A stretch of DNA of 64,000 nucleotides from Scilla litardierei (lineage: Eukaryota > Streptophyta > Magnoliopsida > Asparagales > Asparagaceae), in the NCBI GenBank assembly GCA_030789695.1, contig CM061142.1:150309266-150373265 (forward strand), in the 5' to 3' direction. The translations under genes were made by a program, and so were the position numbers. The stretch's first letter is position 1; every line of letters begins with the position of its first letter. Below the pieces are notes generated by a model. The model did no database searches, was not told the DNA's origin, and saw only the letters and a program-made list of their open reading frames with translations. Below are positions 30,812-43,290 of the stretch, in pieces.

Positions 30812-32361
30812 AGAGGTGTGTTTGGGTACCACATTTTGAATATAGCCCAAACATCCTCTATGATTTACTGGATGTTGATTTTCGAACAAATCGTGGAGTG
30901 AATCCCTAGAATGAACAAAGCTTATAAGCTTTTGGGATTCCTCTTTGCATTTCAACGTAAGTTGTTGAATGCGAGATTATAAGATAAGATTTTGAGCCAC
31001 TAATTTTTCATTTGCAACGCTCAACTCCTTAATTTGAGAGAGAAGTGTGTCGCTCTCACTAGTGTCACAAGTATACACATCATTCATATTTACACTAGTA
31101 GATTCTAACTCATGCAACCTATTCATAGAATCTTTAAATTTTGCTTTTAATTTAGAGTATGAGTTGATGCACTTACTTTGCCCATTGGAGACCATATTGT
31201 AGTGGTATTTAAGCTCCTCATAGGATATCTTTGGCTCCTCCTCATCTTCATTATCGGATTCCTCCTTGCGAGAGCTTGACAAAGACTCTTCCCCTTTGCC
31301 ATGAAGCACACTTCTTCATTGGGGTTGAGCCACGCCTCCACCTCTTCGTCACTTGAGCTTGAAGAGATTGATGAAGAATCATCGAATGCCGTGAAGCACG
31401 TGTGGGCCACCTCCTTGTCATCATCTTCTTCATCACTTGACGAGTCCTCACTTGAGTCATCAAATGAGCCAACAAGACCCTTCTTCATGTTCTTGTTTTT
31501 GGACTTCCTTTTCCAATGTTTCTTCCCTTTCCCTTTGTAAGATTCTTTGGAGGGTTTGTAAGGGCATTCGATAGAGAGATGACCTTTACCACTGCATTTG
31601 TAACAAATCTTGTTAGATTTAGAGGCAAAATTTGACAAAGACATACCTTGCTAGCCCTTTAGGAATGCTCTTAGTTTCTTGGCAAGCTCCATGATTTCAT
31701 CACCACTATCCTCATCCTCTCCATCTTCTTCACTCGAATCTTCTCGATAGAATTTCTTTCTCCACTTGATTGGCTCCTTCTCGGCATGGAATGCAATCCC
31801 CTTTTGCTTCTCTGGCTTCTCGGGCTTGGATGGTTGAATCTCCTTCTTATGTTGAAGCTTTACTTCATACGCCATGAGATTCCCAATGCGCTCCTCAACG
31901 ATGTATTTGGACAAGTCATTTGACTCCAAAATACCATTGGCCTTTGACTCCCATTGAGGTGTAAGAGAGTCAAGGATCTTCTCCACTCGATCCTCTTGAG
32001 AAACCACCTTTCCAAGTTCTTCCAAGCATTCACAATATCCGTGAACCTTGTGAACATCTCCGAGATGATTTCTCCTTCCTGCATCTTAAACAATTCATAT
32101 TTAGATCTAAACACACTTTGTTTATATTTCTTTACTTTGGACGTCCCTTCATAAGTAATCTCCAAGATATGCCAAATCTCGTTGGCCAATTTGCACACAG
32201 AGATACGGTGAACTCATTGGGGGTGATGGCACAAGGGAATGCGTTCATTTCCCTTGCATTGGATTTGATTGAATCCTTATCCACCTTTGTCCTTGTTGCC
32301 GTGAGTGTAGTAGGCTTCACAAAAGGAGACTCTGTGATGTCTCAAAGGTCTTGGCCCTCCA
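30812..32361 (-). pseudogene. gag: Gag of element E, main part
   Basis: Read on the minus strand, several frames together give a Sirevirus-type Gag. First comes the UBN2-like domain (NEIWHILEITYEGTSKVK near 32180, MQEGEIISEMFTRFTDIVNA, then KILDSLTPQWESKA and LMAYEVKL near 31850-31980). Then a Lys/Glu-rich linker, a CX2CX4HX4C knuckle (CYKCSGKGHLSIEC, about 31570-31615), and acidic Ser/Asp stretches. A coiled-coil-like part (EELKYHYNMVS, ELSVANEKLVAQ) precedes a C-terminal block (ISFVHSRDSLHDLF, GCLGYIQ near 30830-30930) typical just before the protease. Frameshifts lie near 32190, 32040, 31650 and 31270, so it is not functional. The N-terminal part continues at 39847. Confidence 0.85.
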
Positions 32362-32366
32362 AGTAG

Positions 32367-33794
32367 TGTTGGGTTTTCTGGATCCTTAGGGCCATAAAAT
32401 CAACATCCGGCCTAAGTCAGATGGACAACGAGATCGAATTATGCAGCGAAAAAATCAACTTAAAACTATTTTAAGTCTAGCCCTAAAGAAACAACCCTAG
32501 CCAGAATCTCTACTATCCCAGGATTGGGTCTGACTAACCCCTAACCCCTAAGGATAGATCTATCAACATATTTGCAATTATAAACACATGAATATTTAAA
32601 CTACATACCTTTCACTTCGTTTCCACAGAATACGAAGCGCCATTTTCAGCAACATTTCTTTGGCTCCGCGCCGCTTCTCACAAGCTGAATCATGTCCCGA
32701 GCCGCACCTCGTCCCGAGCCAAACCGCTTCCCGAACCGCATTGCGTCCCGAGGCAAGCAACACCCTTGTCGTCGAACCAACCACGCGTCGAAGAAAGTTT
32801 CATCTTGAGTGGATCTTTCGTCAAGACTTTGGATCTGATTCAAACTCCTTCGTAGCTTTGCTAGAGCCCGATTAGGAGCAAGGAAGAATTTAGGGAGAAA
32901 GATGGAATATTTTCTTTAGGCTCAGATCCGGGCTTACTCACGTTTAACGAAGCTACTCAGATCTGGAGCTTGGGATGAGTTTCAAGAAAGAGGGTTGGCC
33001 CCTATTTATATAGACTGTTGACCCCTCCACTTTCTTCATATCCGACGTGGGACTAAAAAATTAGAGTGAAAAAATCAATTAAAGTTGGCCTTTCACAAAG
33101 GCCAATCTTTAATGAATTTTTCCTCCTTCACCGTTAAGCTCCAAGAACGATGTCACACATCGCCGTGAAGAGTGTTGAACGGTGAACACGTATGAAAAAT
33201 GGGGACTCGTTCTGAGTTCATTTGACCCCTCAAACGAGTGTCCAAACTTAGCCCAAAACTTTGATTTTCACAAAAACTGAGCTGCCACAAAACCATAAGT
33301 GTTCGAAACCCTATGTGGGGCCACTGGGTGGGCCCCACATGCAGCCTCCGCTGGCGAATGCAAGGCATGTGCCCAGCGGGTGCGAGCTGTGCACGCGCCT
33401 GCATGTACGCGGGCGGGGCCTTGCTCGTATAAAGCTGGCGTGCCATGCCTGGTAGGTGCACGCCCACCTTAGCAGGCCCACACAGATCGGGCACCTGCGA
33501 GTGCAGGCCCCGACCCACAATGCCCTTAATGGGCTTTTTTCATTGTTTTGGCTCTATTTTGTGCGTTTGGAGTCCATTTTTGACGCGGTTTGAACCTACG
33601 TTTAGACCGGGATGATCCTGTTATCCAGCCCGTCATCCAGGTACCCCTTTCCACACGTTTATTGTATTAAATATGCATGTAAACATTTTATGAAACATTT
33701 AATTCTCGTTGCATCATTTGCAAAATTTCCACATCTAATATTAAAATCCATTTGCATCAAATACAAATGAACTAGGGGCATACATCCCTCAACA
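32367..33794 (-). repeat. 3' LTR of element F
   Basis: Minus-strand start TGTTGAGGGATGTATGCCCC (33794), end AGAAAACCCAACA (32367). A TATATAAATAG box is at 33002-33012 and a GC-rich block at about 33310-33520. Confidence 0.93.
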
Positions 33795-33804
33795 TCACCC
33801 ACTT
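33795..33804 (-). other. Polypurine tract of element F
   Basis: AAGTGGGTGA on the minus strand, adjoining the 3' LTR; compare AAGTGGGAGA in B. Confidence 0.75.
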
Positions 33805-34909
33805 GTACTCACGATCATGTATCTAGAGTCCGCATGCTAACTCTAAACTCTTTGCAGTTTTCTGTCCCTTGCATCAAATGCATTTTCTCCCTAATTTCTA
33901 CCTATTACTTGACGAAGGTCTCACTCTGTGTGAGACCCTACAGCCTGACGCTACTACAAGTGGGGCTCGAAACCCCAGACGGTAGTGACCACGAGCAGCA
34001 GGTGTCGTCCCTGTTTCGATATCATACTTATGTGGTTAAATCATCGACATGAGTATTTTCGGGACCACCCTGATTGTGTTCGTGATGAATACCGCAGTTT
34101 TAGTCTCTTCGTCAAAACTATGCCACTTAGTCAAGCCTAGAGTATGGTCAACTGTCAACCCTACTAGCTTGAAACTTGGTTAGTCTCCATCGATCTTTAG
34201 TCAAATAATGTTGGACTTCTTCCAACATACTCTAGCCAGAGTTTTCACTAAAGATCGAACTATCACTATGACACTAACTCCCCATTGACGGGAGAGATGA
34301 ATCCTTTCCTGGTCATTACTCTCCTCACACGTTTCAAGTGTCACCCAACCAAATGCCTTTCACCGGGGCTTTCCCGAGGTTAGATCAGTGATCTAAGTGA
34401 CACTGTTCACGCACAGGTTTGTATAATGACCTCAAGTCAAAAGACCAACTTGCTTATCATCACTAACAGTTATCATTGACAGATTGGTCAATATTAATCA
34501 TATAATAACTCTCGCTGGGTCGTTCAGTGAACTCGTTCTCTAATGAGCACCCATGTCTCGTCTCCGACTTTGCCAAGTCGTACGACCATAAGATCATCAT
34601 CACCATTGCATGGTGAAGACTAAGACACAATGGTCTATCCGATGTGTCGATATCCTTTTCTCGAAACATCTACGACCATGTTTTTAGACATATGCTACAA
34701 TCGGTCAAACACTTCTCCATGATCATGATCCATCTTGATACATGTTTGACCTCGCATTAAGTCTTAGGACTATACCTAAGTTCTAATGCTGACTTCATTA
34801 TTATTAACTTAGGTAAATTCTTACCAAATAGCTTACTGTTATTTAGAACAAGATGTTTGTACATATACATAGGGATAAATTGCTGCGAGGGCATACATAT
34901 CTCGCTACA
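33805..34909 (-). other. Segment between true and inner polypurine tracts of F
   Basis: Non-coding, corresponding to 6563-7690 of B. At its upstream end lies an LTR-like edge, TGTAGCGAGATATGTATGCC on the minus strand starting at 34909. Confidence 0.55.
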
Positions 34910-35018
34910 TCTCCCACTTGCACTCAGGCCCATTTATCCCGGTATCTCATACCGCATTTACACATAAGTCTTTCTAGACTTTATGTGGTAGAGCCTTCGT
35001 GAGTGGATTTGCTAAACC
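34910..35018 (-). pseudogene. Inner polypurine tract and RNase H remnant of element F
   Basis: On the minus strand, about 35018 down to 34977 encodes ANPLTKALPH, the end of copia RNase H. It is followed by AAGTGGGAGA at 34910-34919. The order is the same as in B (6452-6562). Confidence 0.65.
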
Positions 35019-38000
35019 ATTTAATGTATAGACTTAAGAGGTTCTATGTTGCTGCATGATTACGAATTTGAATATCATCCAAATCGTTTCTTAGTACTCT
35101 TGGAGTCCATAAAATTTGTCTTCCCTGGATCTCATCCAGATTCTCGTCCTTTACGAGCATAATCCAAAATAGTCACTGGTTATCAGGATGGTTCATAATT
35201 GTTTTTGATAAAGTGTCAAACTCTTTGACCTCTGTGTCAAAACATATGTTCCGGCTCCTTGATGTCTTGCATGCATTTTATTCTCTCCCATTGAACTTGA
35301 AAACTCTATAAGTTTGTTCTTCTAAATCATATTTAGACAACAGACTATATTCCAGTTTTCGTGGTCATGATGAGCATTGATATCGAGTTGGATCCGAGTA
35401 GATCTGTACACAACTGTTGGCGATAAAGTATCATCACAATCTGATTATAGGAGTTCTGAAGATAACTATTCTTAACCAGCATAAATTTTACTTCACTATT
35501 TTCCATCTGCACTAATCTTCTGTTTTGAAGATTCACTTGCAGCCAAAATAACACTTCCATTGTGCATGTTTTCTAAGTTCCATACCTTATTTACGTTCAA
35601 GGACCCTTTTTGGATTGCATCAAGTTATTAATCAGAGTCCTTACTCCGAATGCCATCCTGGAAGTTGACTAAGTCATCATCAACTATGATGTTTTGCTCG
35701 ACTTATTCATCTCATGAGACTCGAGTAATCCAGTAACTTCCTAACGATTGATTGTCATATTGATAAGATCCTCGTAGAACCTTATTAAGAACCTAGCCAT
35801 TACTATCTGAGACTTAACCTAGTGGGAGGATTGTAACTCAGAGTCACTTGCCATGCATCGCACCATGTCAAATAAAGTGCGATTCATGCTCTCCAACACC
35901 CCGATGTGTTAAGAGACTTGACCTGAGAGAAAATCACAATTTTTTAATTACGCAAGAATTATGTAGCTAAGTATTTGCCTCCTCAATCCGATCGAAGCAG
36001 TTCAAATACTTCTGTCGTTGTGTTATCTATTTTATCAGACTTGTGTTTCAACAAGAACACATGTCGTAATAAAATAAGAACAACTTATCCTGACTAACTT
36101 AGACTTGGGTCTAGGTACATCCATATGTACGAGACTACTAGTTCACCAACTCATTCTTCCAATGTCTTATAGATGGAATTTTGGCCATCACACCTTTGAG
36201 AAAAGATTCATAAGTGTCTATTGACTCATAATACGAGAGGTCCGACCCATCTTTATGTGACTTGTGAAGCTTAGTTTCTTTGGTATGGCCTAGTATATTT
36301 TTCCATATAAGTTTTGTTACTATCTTGCGTATTCATGTATTAACATTTAATACATTATCGTTATACAAATTACTCATTGCTTCAGAAGCAAGGTGACAAC
36401 ATTCGCCAAAGTGTGTTAGACGTCCTATATGGTCCAAGAAACAACAATTTCTCCCTTTTGAATATGTAGGACAATCTATTCCTTTTGTATAACAATTATC
36501 TCGAAACCGCGACATCAAATATGTCACATTTTCAGTCCTCCTACTTTTGCATTTACTAATGATAGAAAAATCTTCTTTCTCAATTGACTTTCCTTAATGC
36601 CTTCTTCCTTTCTAAATCTCATTTAGATATTACACATCTCAACACAAATAATAGCCGTGCAAACATCTCATGTATCCAAACGCTTGAGCTTTGCAACCTT
36701 GAGTGTACTCAACAAGTTGCTCGTCTCAAGATCCGATTGGGATACATAGTCTTGTATCGCTAATGCGCTCATCTTCGATTCAAACAATTTGAACTAATTT
36801 TCGAACTTTGCAGATCGAAACCATTTTTTATACAACATTGAGTTGAGTCAACAAATTATATGGAGAAATATGCTTTGAACATCAGTATGTTCAAGCTGCC
36901 CCTCATAGAAGCGAGTGACAGGTAGCGTGCATTTATTTTGTTGGACCCAAAGCTCAAGAAAATCATTTTCCTTAAGCATGTCTAAGAAGGTCATTTTTAA
37001 TGTCCGTGAGAACATAGTTTAGTTTAATAATTAGAATTTGAGTTGATATTCCTTTAACCCACCATTTTGACTAGTTAACTTATTCTCTTAGGATGTTATG
37101 TTTTGGATTCCATTGCTAAACATAAAACTACCATAGTTTAGCATATATTCAATTTTAAATATAGATAGAATGTCTTTTATCTAACTATATACTCCCACTA
37201 TTTTGCCATCATTTTTCGCCATAATAATGAACGATTTAAATAAATTAAATTTAATGGAAAAGAGATCCAACCACCATGAGCCTCACAACCTTGAGTGTGC
37301 TCAACAAATTGCTTGACTCTACGATTGGTAGATGACTATTCATCAATCATATCATATATGATTCCCTTATTGGGTTTTACCCCTAGCCACTTATGATCAT
37401 GAGTGTGCTCATCCAAGTCATAATGACTAGTCTAGTCGGACCCTTGTTTTCGTGTCTAGCCTAACTTACATCGGCGCTTGGTGTATGGGCATGACGTGAC
37501 GGTTTGGGTTAAGTATAGACTATATCTCATGTAATGAGAAGTTGGTTTCCATGAAGTAGCTATGACATAGATTGAGTGTGATCAACATTAATAACATAGA
37601 ACTTATAGTTGCCAACCTCTAAAACAAGGAGGGTTACGACTAATCTTGAAGAAGATTTTTAACGTAATTGACTAGATGTAATCGACGGTTTCACATAATT
37701 ATAATTCGTATCCTTACGGACCAGCAGAACATGGCCATGGATTTGGCTAGGCCAGGATCACTATCCCCAGTCGAGCTAGGGTGATCCACAATACTAGTCA
37801 AAAAACTCTAGACCGGATCATGGTCCACTTAAGGAAACTAATTATTCATATGTGTGCCATCGACTAGAAATGGTTCATTAAAACTAGTTAATCATATCAA
37901 CTAGTTGAATCCTAAAATTCGAAATTATTAGGATTGGTTAATAACTTTTATTAATGTCCTTATCAACTATAAGGAATGAATTTTAGGGTGCTATCCTAAT

Positions 38001-38455
38001 CATGTATTAGGCATTTAAACAAGTTTAAATCATAGCATGTCCATCAAAATTATCTTATAATTTTTAGTAAGTTTTTAATGGATATCCTAAATTTTTTTCT
38101 TGTATTATCACATAATCAACAAGAATAATATAACCATTAAAAAATTATCAACTAAACATGATAACATAGCAATTAAAAGTATCTCATAAATTTTTTGCTA
38201 AACATGCAACATAAAATTTATCGCATAAGTTTAAGTTACTTTAATAATTAATTATCATCATATAATAATTAAAATCTAATTTTAAATTATCAAATGATTT
38301 TAAAATTAAATCTAATTTTCAAAAACAATTTTCAAAAATAAAAACATTACTTGGGAATGACTACTTTAATAGTTTAAATCACAATCTCTACCTCATGGAG
38401 AGACATGCTGTATCACATACATTTTATAATTGCAAAACATAGATCATATAAACAT
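35019..38455 (-). other. Non-coding interior of element F
   Basis: No open frame with recognisable content. Hairpin-like elements with TGAG and CTCA arms lie at 36692-36720, 37285-37314 and 37398-37420. An AT-rich repeat block at about 38060-38340 corresponds to 2575-3060 in B. Confidence 0.65.
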
Positions 38456-38468
38456 GGCTCTGATACCA
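38456..38468 (-). other. Primer binding site of element F (initiator tRNA-Met type)
   Basis: TGGTATCAGAGCC on the minus strand, a perfect plant copia site, one base from the 5' LTR. Confidence 0.88.
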
Positions 38469-38469
38469 A

Positions 38470-39846
38470 TGTTGGGTTTTCTGGGTCCTTTGGGCCATAA
38501 AATCGATGTTCGGCCTAAGTCGGACGGACGCCGAGATCGAATTATGCATCGAAAAAATCAACTTAAAACTATTTTAAGTCTAGCCCTAAAGAAACAACCC
38601 TAGCCAGAATCCCTACTATCTCAGGGTTGGGTCCGACCAACCCCTAAGGATAGATCTATCAACCTATTTGTAATTATAAATGCATGAATATGTAAACTAC
38701 ATACTTTCACTTCGTTTCCGAAGAATCTGAAGCGTCGTTTTCAGCAACATTTCATTGGCCACACACCGCTTCTCTCAAGCCGAGCAGTGTCCTGAGCTGC
38801 ATCTCGTCTGGAGCCAAACCGTTTCCTGAACTACACAGTGTCTCGAGGCGAGCAACACCGTTGTCGTCGAGCCAACCACGCGCCGAAGAAAGTTTCACCT
38901 TGAGTGGATCCTCCGTCAATACTTCGGATCCGATCCGAACTCCTTCGTGGCTTTACTAGAGCCCTATCAGGAGCAAGGAAGAATTTAGGGAGAAAGAGGG
39001 AATATTTTCTTTAAGCTCAGATTCGGGCTTGCTCACGTTTAATGGAGCTACTCAGATCTGGAGCTTGGGACGAGTTTCAAGGAAGGAGGTTGGGCCATAT
39101 TTATATAGGCAGCTACCTCCACTTCTTCATATTTGATGTGGGACTAAAAAATTGGAGCGAAAAAATCAATTAAAGTTGGCCTTTCACAACGGCCAATATT
39201 TAGTAAATTTTTCCTCCCTCACCATTGAGATCCAAGAACGATGTCATACATCGTTGCGAAGAGGGTTGAACGGTGAACGTGTAGGAGAAAAACGGGGACT
39301 CATTTCGAGTTCGTTTGACCCCTCAAAGGAGTGTTCAAACATAGCCCAAAACTTTGATTTCGTAAAAAACTGAGCCGCCACAAAACCATAAGGGTTCAAA
39401 ACCCCATGTGGGGCCAACCGGGTGGGCCCCACGCGCAGCCTCCGCGGGCGCGTGCATGGCACGTGCCCAGCGGGAACGTGCATGCGGGCTGGGCCCTGCC
39501 CTCATGAAGCAGGTGGGCCCCGCCTGGCGGGCACGGGCGCGAATGGGTCGGGCGCCTGCGGGTGCGGGCCCCAACATGCAATGCCCGTAATGGGATTTTT
39601 TTTCACTGTTTTGTCTCTATTTTGTGCGTTTGGAGTCCCTTTTTTGGCGCGATTTGAACTTGCGTTTAGACCTGGACGATCATGTCATCCAGGTAACCAT
39701 TTCTACATGTTTATTATATTAAATATGCACGTAAACATTTTACAACACATTTAATTCCTTTTGCATCATACACAAAATTTCCACATCTAATATTAAAATC
39801 CATTTGCTTCAAATACAAATGAACTGAGGGCATATATCCCTCAACA
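38470..39846 (-). repeat. 5' LTR of element F
   Basis: Minus-strand start TGTTGAGGGATATATGCCC (39846), end AGAAAACCCAACA (38470). TATA box at 39098-39107; GC-rich block about 39400-39590. Confidence 0.93.
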
Positions 39847-39975
39847 AGTAGATTATCATCTTGATTATCCAACTTGGATAATTTGTTCCATTGAAGAGCG
39901 GGATCGAACGGTTGGTAGAACTTCTTCATGAGACATGGATAAAGCATTGAATGCCATCGTTATTGTATGCTTCAA
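39847..39975 (-). pseudogene. gag: Gag of element E, N-terminal part
   Basis: On the minus strand one frame reads LFNGTNYPSWIIKMIIYL, the N-terminal block of copia Gag proteins. It continues directly into 32361 when F and one copy of AGTAG are removed. An ATG lies upstream in another frame, and a TGA interrupts the true frame just before the block, so the exact start is unclear. Confidence 0.75.
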
Positions 39976-39979
39976 CCTC

Positions 39980-39992
39980 GCTCTGATACTAA
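39980..39992 (-). other. Primer binding site of element E
   Basis: TTAGTATCAGAGC on the minus strand, one base off the standard TTGGTATCAGAGC of copia elements. Confidence 0.75.
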
Positions 39993-39993
39993 T

Positions 39994-41768
39994 TGTAAGG
40001 ACCGTCTGTGCCTTGCAATACTAACAATAAACACTCTAGAGGGGGAAGGGGGTGAATAGAGTAATGGCAAAGATCGTGTAGTTAAAAATTAAACTTGCAA
40101 ATGCGAAATTATAAGTGCAAGAGAAATTTAAACAACACAATCAAGCAAACGCATACACACAAGATTATACACTGGTTCCCCAACTTGGGTACATCCAGCC
40201 ATACCAAATATTCATAATGATCCTACACAAGGTAGTGAATACAATTCCATACAAGGGATACCCTACACAAGGGATTTGAACTCTCACAAAGAGAGATCTA
40301 CAAAGAGATAACCTAACTCTCACAAAGAGAGTACACAACTAACCCTACACAAGGGTTAAACTCTCGCAAAGAGAGAAACTAACTATCACAAAGAAAGTTA
40401 GGGGTTCAAGAAACAAATGAAACAAAAGACTCTTACATATGCCTTGAAGAGATGAACTTACTCAATGAAGAATGTAAGGCATGGAACATGATCTCTAAGT
40501 ATTGAGATGTGATTTGATGCACTAGGAGGATTTTCCTTAAGCTAGCTTCAATGCATGAAGAGATTAGAGCTTTAAAGAGAGAAATTAGAGAATTAGGAGT
40601 GTCTTTGAGATTCTAAATGATCTTCAATGATAACCAAATGTTCCAAGAGTTCTAACTGATAGGTATCGATCTGAACTAATCTCATCCTATATGTAGGAAG
40701 CCAAGAAAAACCCATAAAACTAAGCAAAAAGCCAAAGAGAAGAATTCTGCAACGGCTAGTTTTTGGCATTTTATGGCTCGGTGAGGTGCCTGATGAACAA
40801 AAAACATGCAATTGATCAACGTTCAGATTATTCCTAACAGTTATAATCTTAGCCAGGACAGGCGACTGTAGAAGACTATACAAGCGCATGTACAATGTGC
40901 AGTCGCCTGTAAGGACTTCGTTAGGCGACTGTCACATGGGATGGAAAGGAGATGAGAAATGTCAACTTTCGCACTTGTGCATTCAAACGACTGATGAACA
41001 AAGTTAAGGCGCCTAAAGAAAGACATGTAACTGGAAACTCTACATCAGTCGGCTGCCATACAAGATGGATTGGTGCTCAAGTTTGACAGGTACGTACATT
41101 GGCACTCAGGCGACTTCTGAACAATCGTCAAGTGCCTGATGGTTGACAGGCGCCTGTATTTTGTTTTTCTGTCGCATGCACCAAAAGTTTAAGAAAGAGT
41201 AAAGAAAATGTTGACTTGAGCTGGGCATAACAGTCACCTGTAGAAGCTGGTTAGGTGCCAGGAGATCACCTACGCCTGTCCTGCCTTCAGCAGGCGCCTG
41301 TTGGAAGGCTAAAAACTCCAATTGAGTTATTTGGCATGGGGAACCTATTGGATTGAATTCTATGAAGATCCTCACTAAGATGGTTAAGGCATATGCCTGA
41401 ATGAGTGACCATCTAATCAAGGCTTTACAAGATCCTAGACTCAAAAACAGAAATGCTAGTAAAAAAGAATTACATGGTTTACAATTTGCATCTCCTAGAG
41501 TCTAAGACTTCAAGCATGAGTGGCCTTGATCTCCCCATCATCTTTCAAGCTTTGGCACCTCTTGATTAGCTTCCCTTCATCAAGTTCCAAGCTTTGGCAA
41601 TGCTCCTCTTGATGCCCATCCTTACACCAAGCATTTAGTCTCCAAAAGGTTATTATCCAAATCTCCAAATGATACATATGAGACTAAAAACATTAAGAGT
41701 CATTAGTAGCAACATAATGTTATGATCATCATCAAAACAATATTGGTCTAAAACACCAATACCTAACG
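39994..41768 (-). repeat. 5' LTR of element E
   Basis: On the minus strand it begins CGTTAGGTATTGG (first T changed to C) at 41768 and ends GGTCCTTACA at 39994. It is alignable with solo LTR H throughout, for example TTTTGATGATGATCA near the start. The palindrome array is at about 40855-41300, and a TATA-like stretch on the minus strand is near 40685-40697. Confidence 0.88.
40855..41300 (-). repeat. Palindrome array in the LTR of E
   Basis: More than ten copies of CAGGCGACTG, CAGTCGCCTG and CAGGCGCCTG in both senses, as in A and H. Confidence 0.8.
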
Positions 41769-43273
41769 TTGAGTTCTTGATATTCAAGAGAGGTCGTCTA
41801 ATTTAAGGGTATTATCTTATCTCCTAGTTCTGTGGCGCATGAAAAGATAGCCCCTTATATTAACCATACCCCCACTTCCGTGATGCATGATAGGCCTACT
41901 AAGCCCGTATCGATACTGACGTCAATCGTGCATCGATATGCACTAGGTGCATTACGTCTGACGAATATTTCCAATCTTCCTCCATGCCACTTCAATGGAT
42001 TAGGATTCTGATCTATGTTAGGAGGGCTCTAATTGGTTACCGACGTCTATCGTGCAATCTGATAGTGATAATAGATGTATTCGGAAACCCTAGATTAATC
42101 TCGACGTCAATCGTGAATTAATCTAATAACACACGAAGGAGGGAATCCGATCTACATTGATAATAATTATCCTAACATACCCCTCATCCTCAATTGCTCA
42201 ACAATCCCACAACAAATCACCAATCCATAGTCTAATCCAAAGGGGTTCAACCCATTTGCCCTAGATGAATCACTACTCACCATCCATGCAACAATAGATG
42301 ATAAGATTCATTGAAGGATCATTCATTGCAGTAGAATATGATAGGGATTTAATAGCAAACAACCCAAACATCACAAGAGCATCAATGGAGAAATTTACTA
42401 TTCAATTATTAAACTAAAAGACAAAATAGAACAAAGGGAACAATTAAACTAGAAAAGAAAAAGAGGTTTGTACACCTAAAATCCTCTAAAAAGAGCTGAA
42501 AATTTGTCCAGAAGAGATCCCATGTGTAGAGGGGACTCAAAAAATATAAACAGTACTCCCAAAAACCCAAAATTACCCCTTGATGGCACCCACTTGGGCC
42601 CCAAAAGCTAGGAGGACGTGGTCGCGTCAAGAATGATGTGAACGCATGGCCCAAATGCATTAAACAGGGCCATACATTCTACAGGCGATGCGACCGCATG
42701 GCTAGGCCACACGACTGCACCGTCTGGGGTTCTTCTGCCTCAGTTTTGGTCTAAAACGGTCGTGTGGAGCAGCAGTTTGGCTTCAGCTCAACTTGGGAGG
42801 ATGCGACCGTGTCATTTGCATGGAATCGATCACGTCATCTTTGTTCTTCTATTCCTTCAGCTCGCACGACGTGTACGTTTGGCTTCAAGGGACACGACCA
42901 CGTGGCTTCGAAATCTTCTATCTTCTCAGCTCCTCCACACGGTCGTTTGGCTTAGACGACATGACCGCGTGGCTTCCATCTTGGGGTGTTTGCTGTGTCC
43001 TTGTCCATGCATTCGCGTTGATTGATCCACGTGATAGCGTGTGACACAGTTGAGCTTTTTCTCCTCATTTTGCTTCCCAAGTCATTCTCGCTCCATTTTA
43101 TACTCTTTTCTCCTGTTTTGAGCCCAAAATTCTTGATTTCTCTGGCAACACACGAGAAATACCAAAAAGCATGAAAGGAAACAAAACGGGAGAAATGTGG
43201 TGAAACGATGCATTAAATGATATGAAATGCAAATGAAAAGAGTGTAAAATATGTGTAATTTTGGCACACATCA
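41769..43273 (-). repeat. 3' LTR of element G, truncated by E
   Basis: On the minus strand it starts TGATGTGTGCCAAAATTAC at 43273 directly after an Athila-type polypurine tract. The downstream end is missing because E adjoins at 41769. An array of CGACCACGTGG-like motifs lies at about 42612-43040. Confidence 0.75.
42612..43040 (-). repeat. Palindrome-like array in the LTR of G
   Basis: About ten elements such as GCGACCGCATGGC, CACGACCACGTGGC and ATGACCGCGTGGC, several containing CACGTG. The same motif type lies upstream of G's ORF3. Confidence 0.65.
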
Positions 43274-43276
43274 AAA

Positions 43277-43290
43277 TCCACCAAGCTAAA
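43277..43290 (-). other. Polypurine tract of element G
   Basis: On the minus strand TTTAGCTTGGTGGA precedes TTT and the LTR start. The conserved CTTGAGGACAAG motif lies just upstream. A second tract-like AGCTTGGGGAG is at 43900-43910. Confidence 0.7.

Larger units (their letters stand above)
32367..39846 (-). mobile_element. Element F: second member of the B family, inserted in E gag
   Basis: 7.5 kb on the minus strand, LTRs 1428 and 1377 bp, initiator-tRNA-Met-type primer site, polypurine tract, duplication AGTAG (32362-32366 and 39847-39851). Like B it is non-coding apart from an RNase H tail remnant. Its interior matches B in landmarks: AT-rich repeats, small TGAG-CTCA hairpins, the RNase H remnant, and a duplicated polypurine tract. 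The LTRs differ by many small changes, so it is old. Confidence 0.93.
30812..41768 (-). mobile_element. Element E: Sirevirus-like copia, 5' part (gag and 5' LTR)
   Basis: On the minus strand: 5' LTR 39994-41768, primer site, gag (39975 down to 30812). Pol and the 3' LTR are missing. They are expected left of the window if A inserted between gag and pol of E. Gag is cut by element F. E itself appears to have inserted into the 3' LTR of G, because G's LTR stops exactly at the E boundary. Confidence 0.8.
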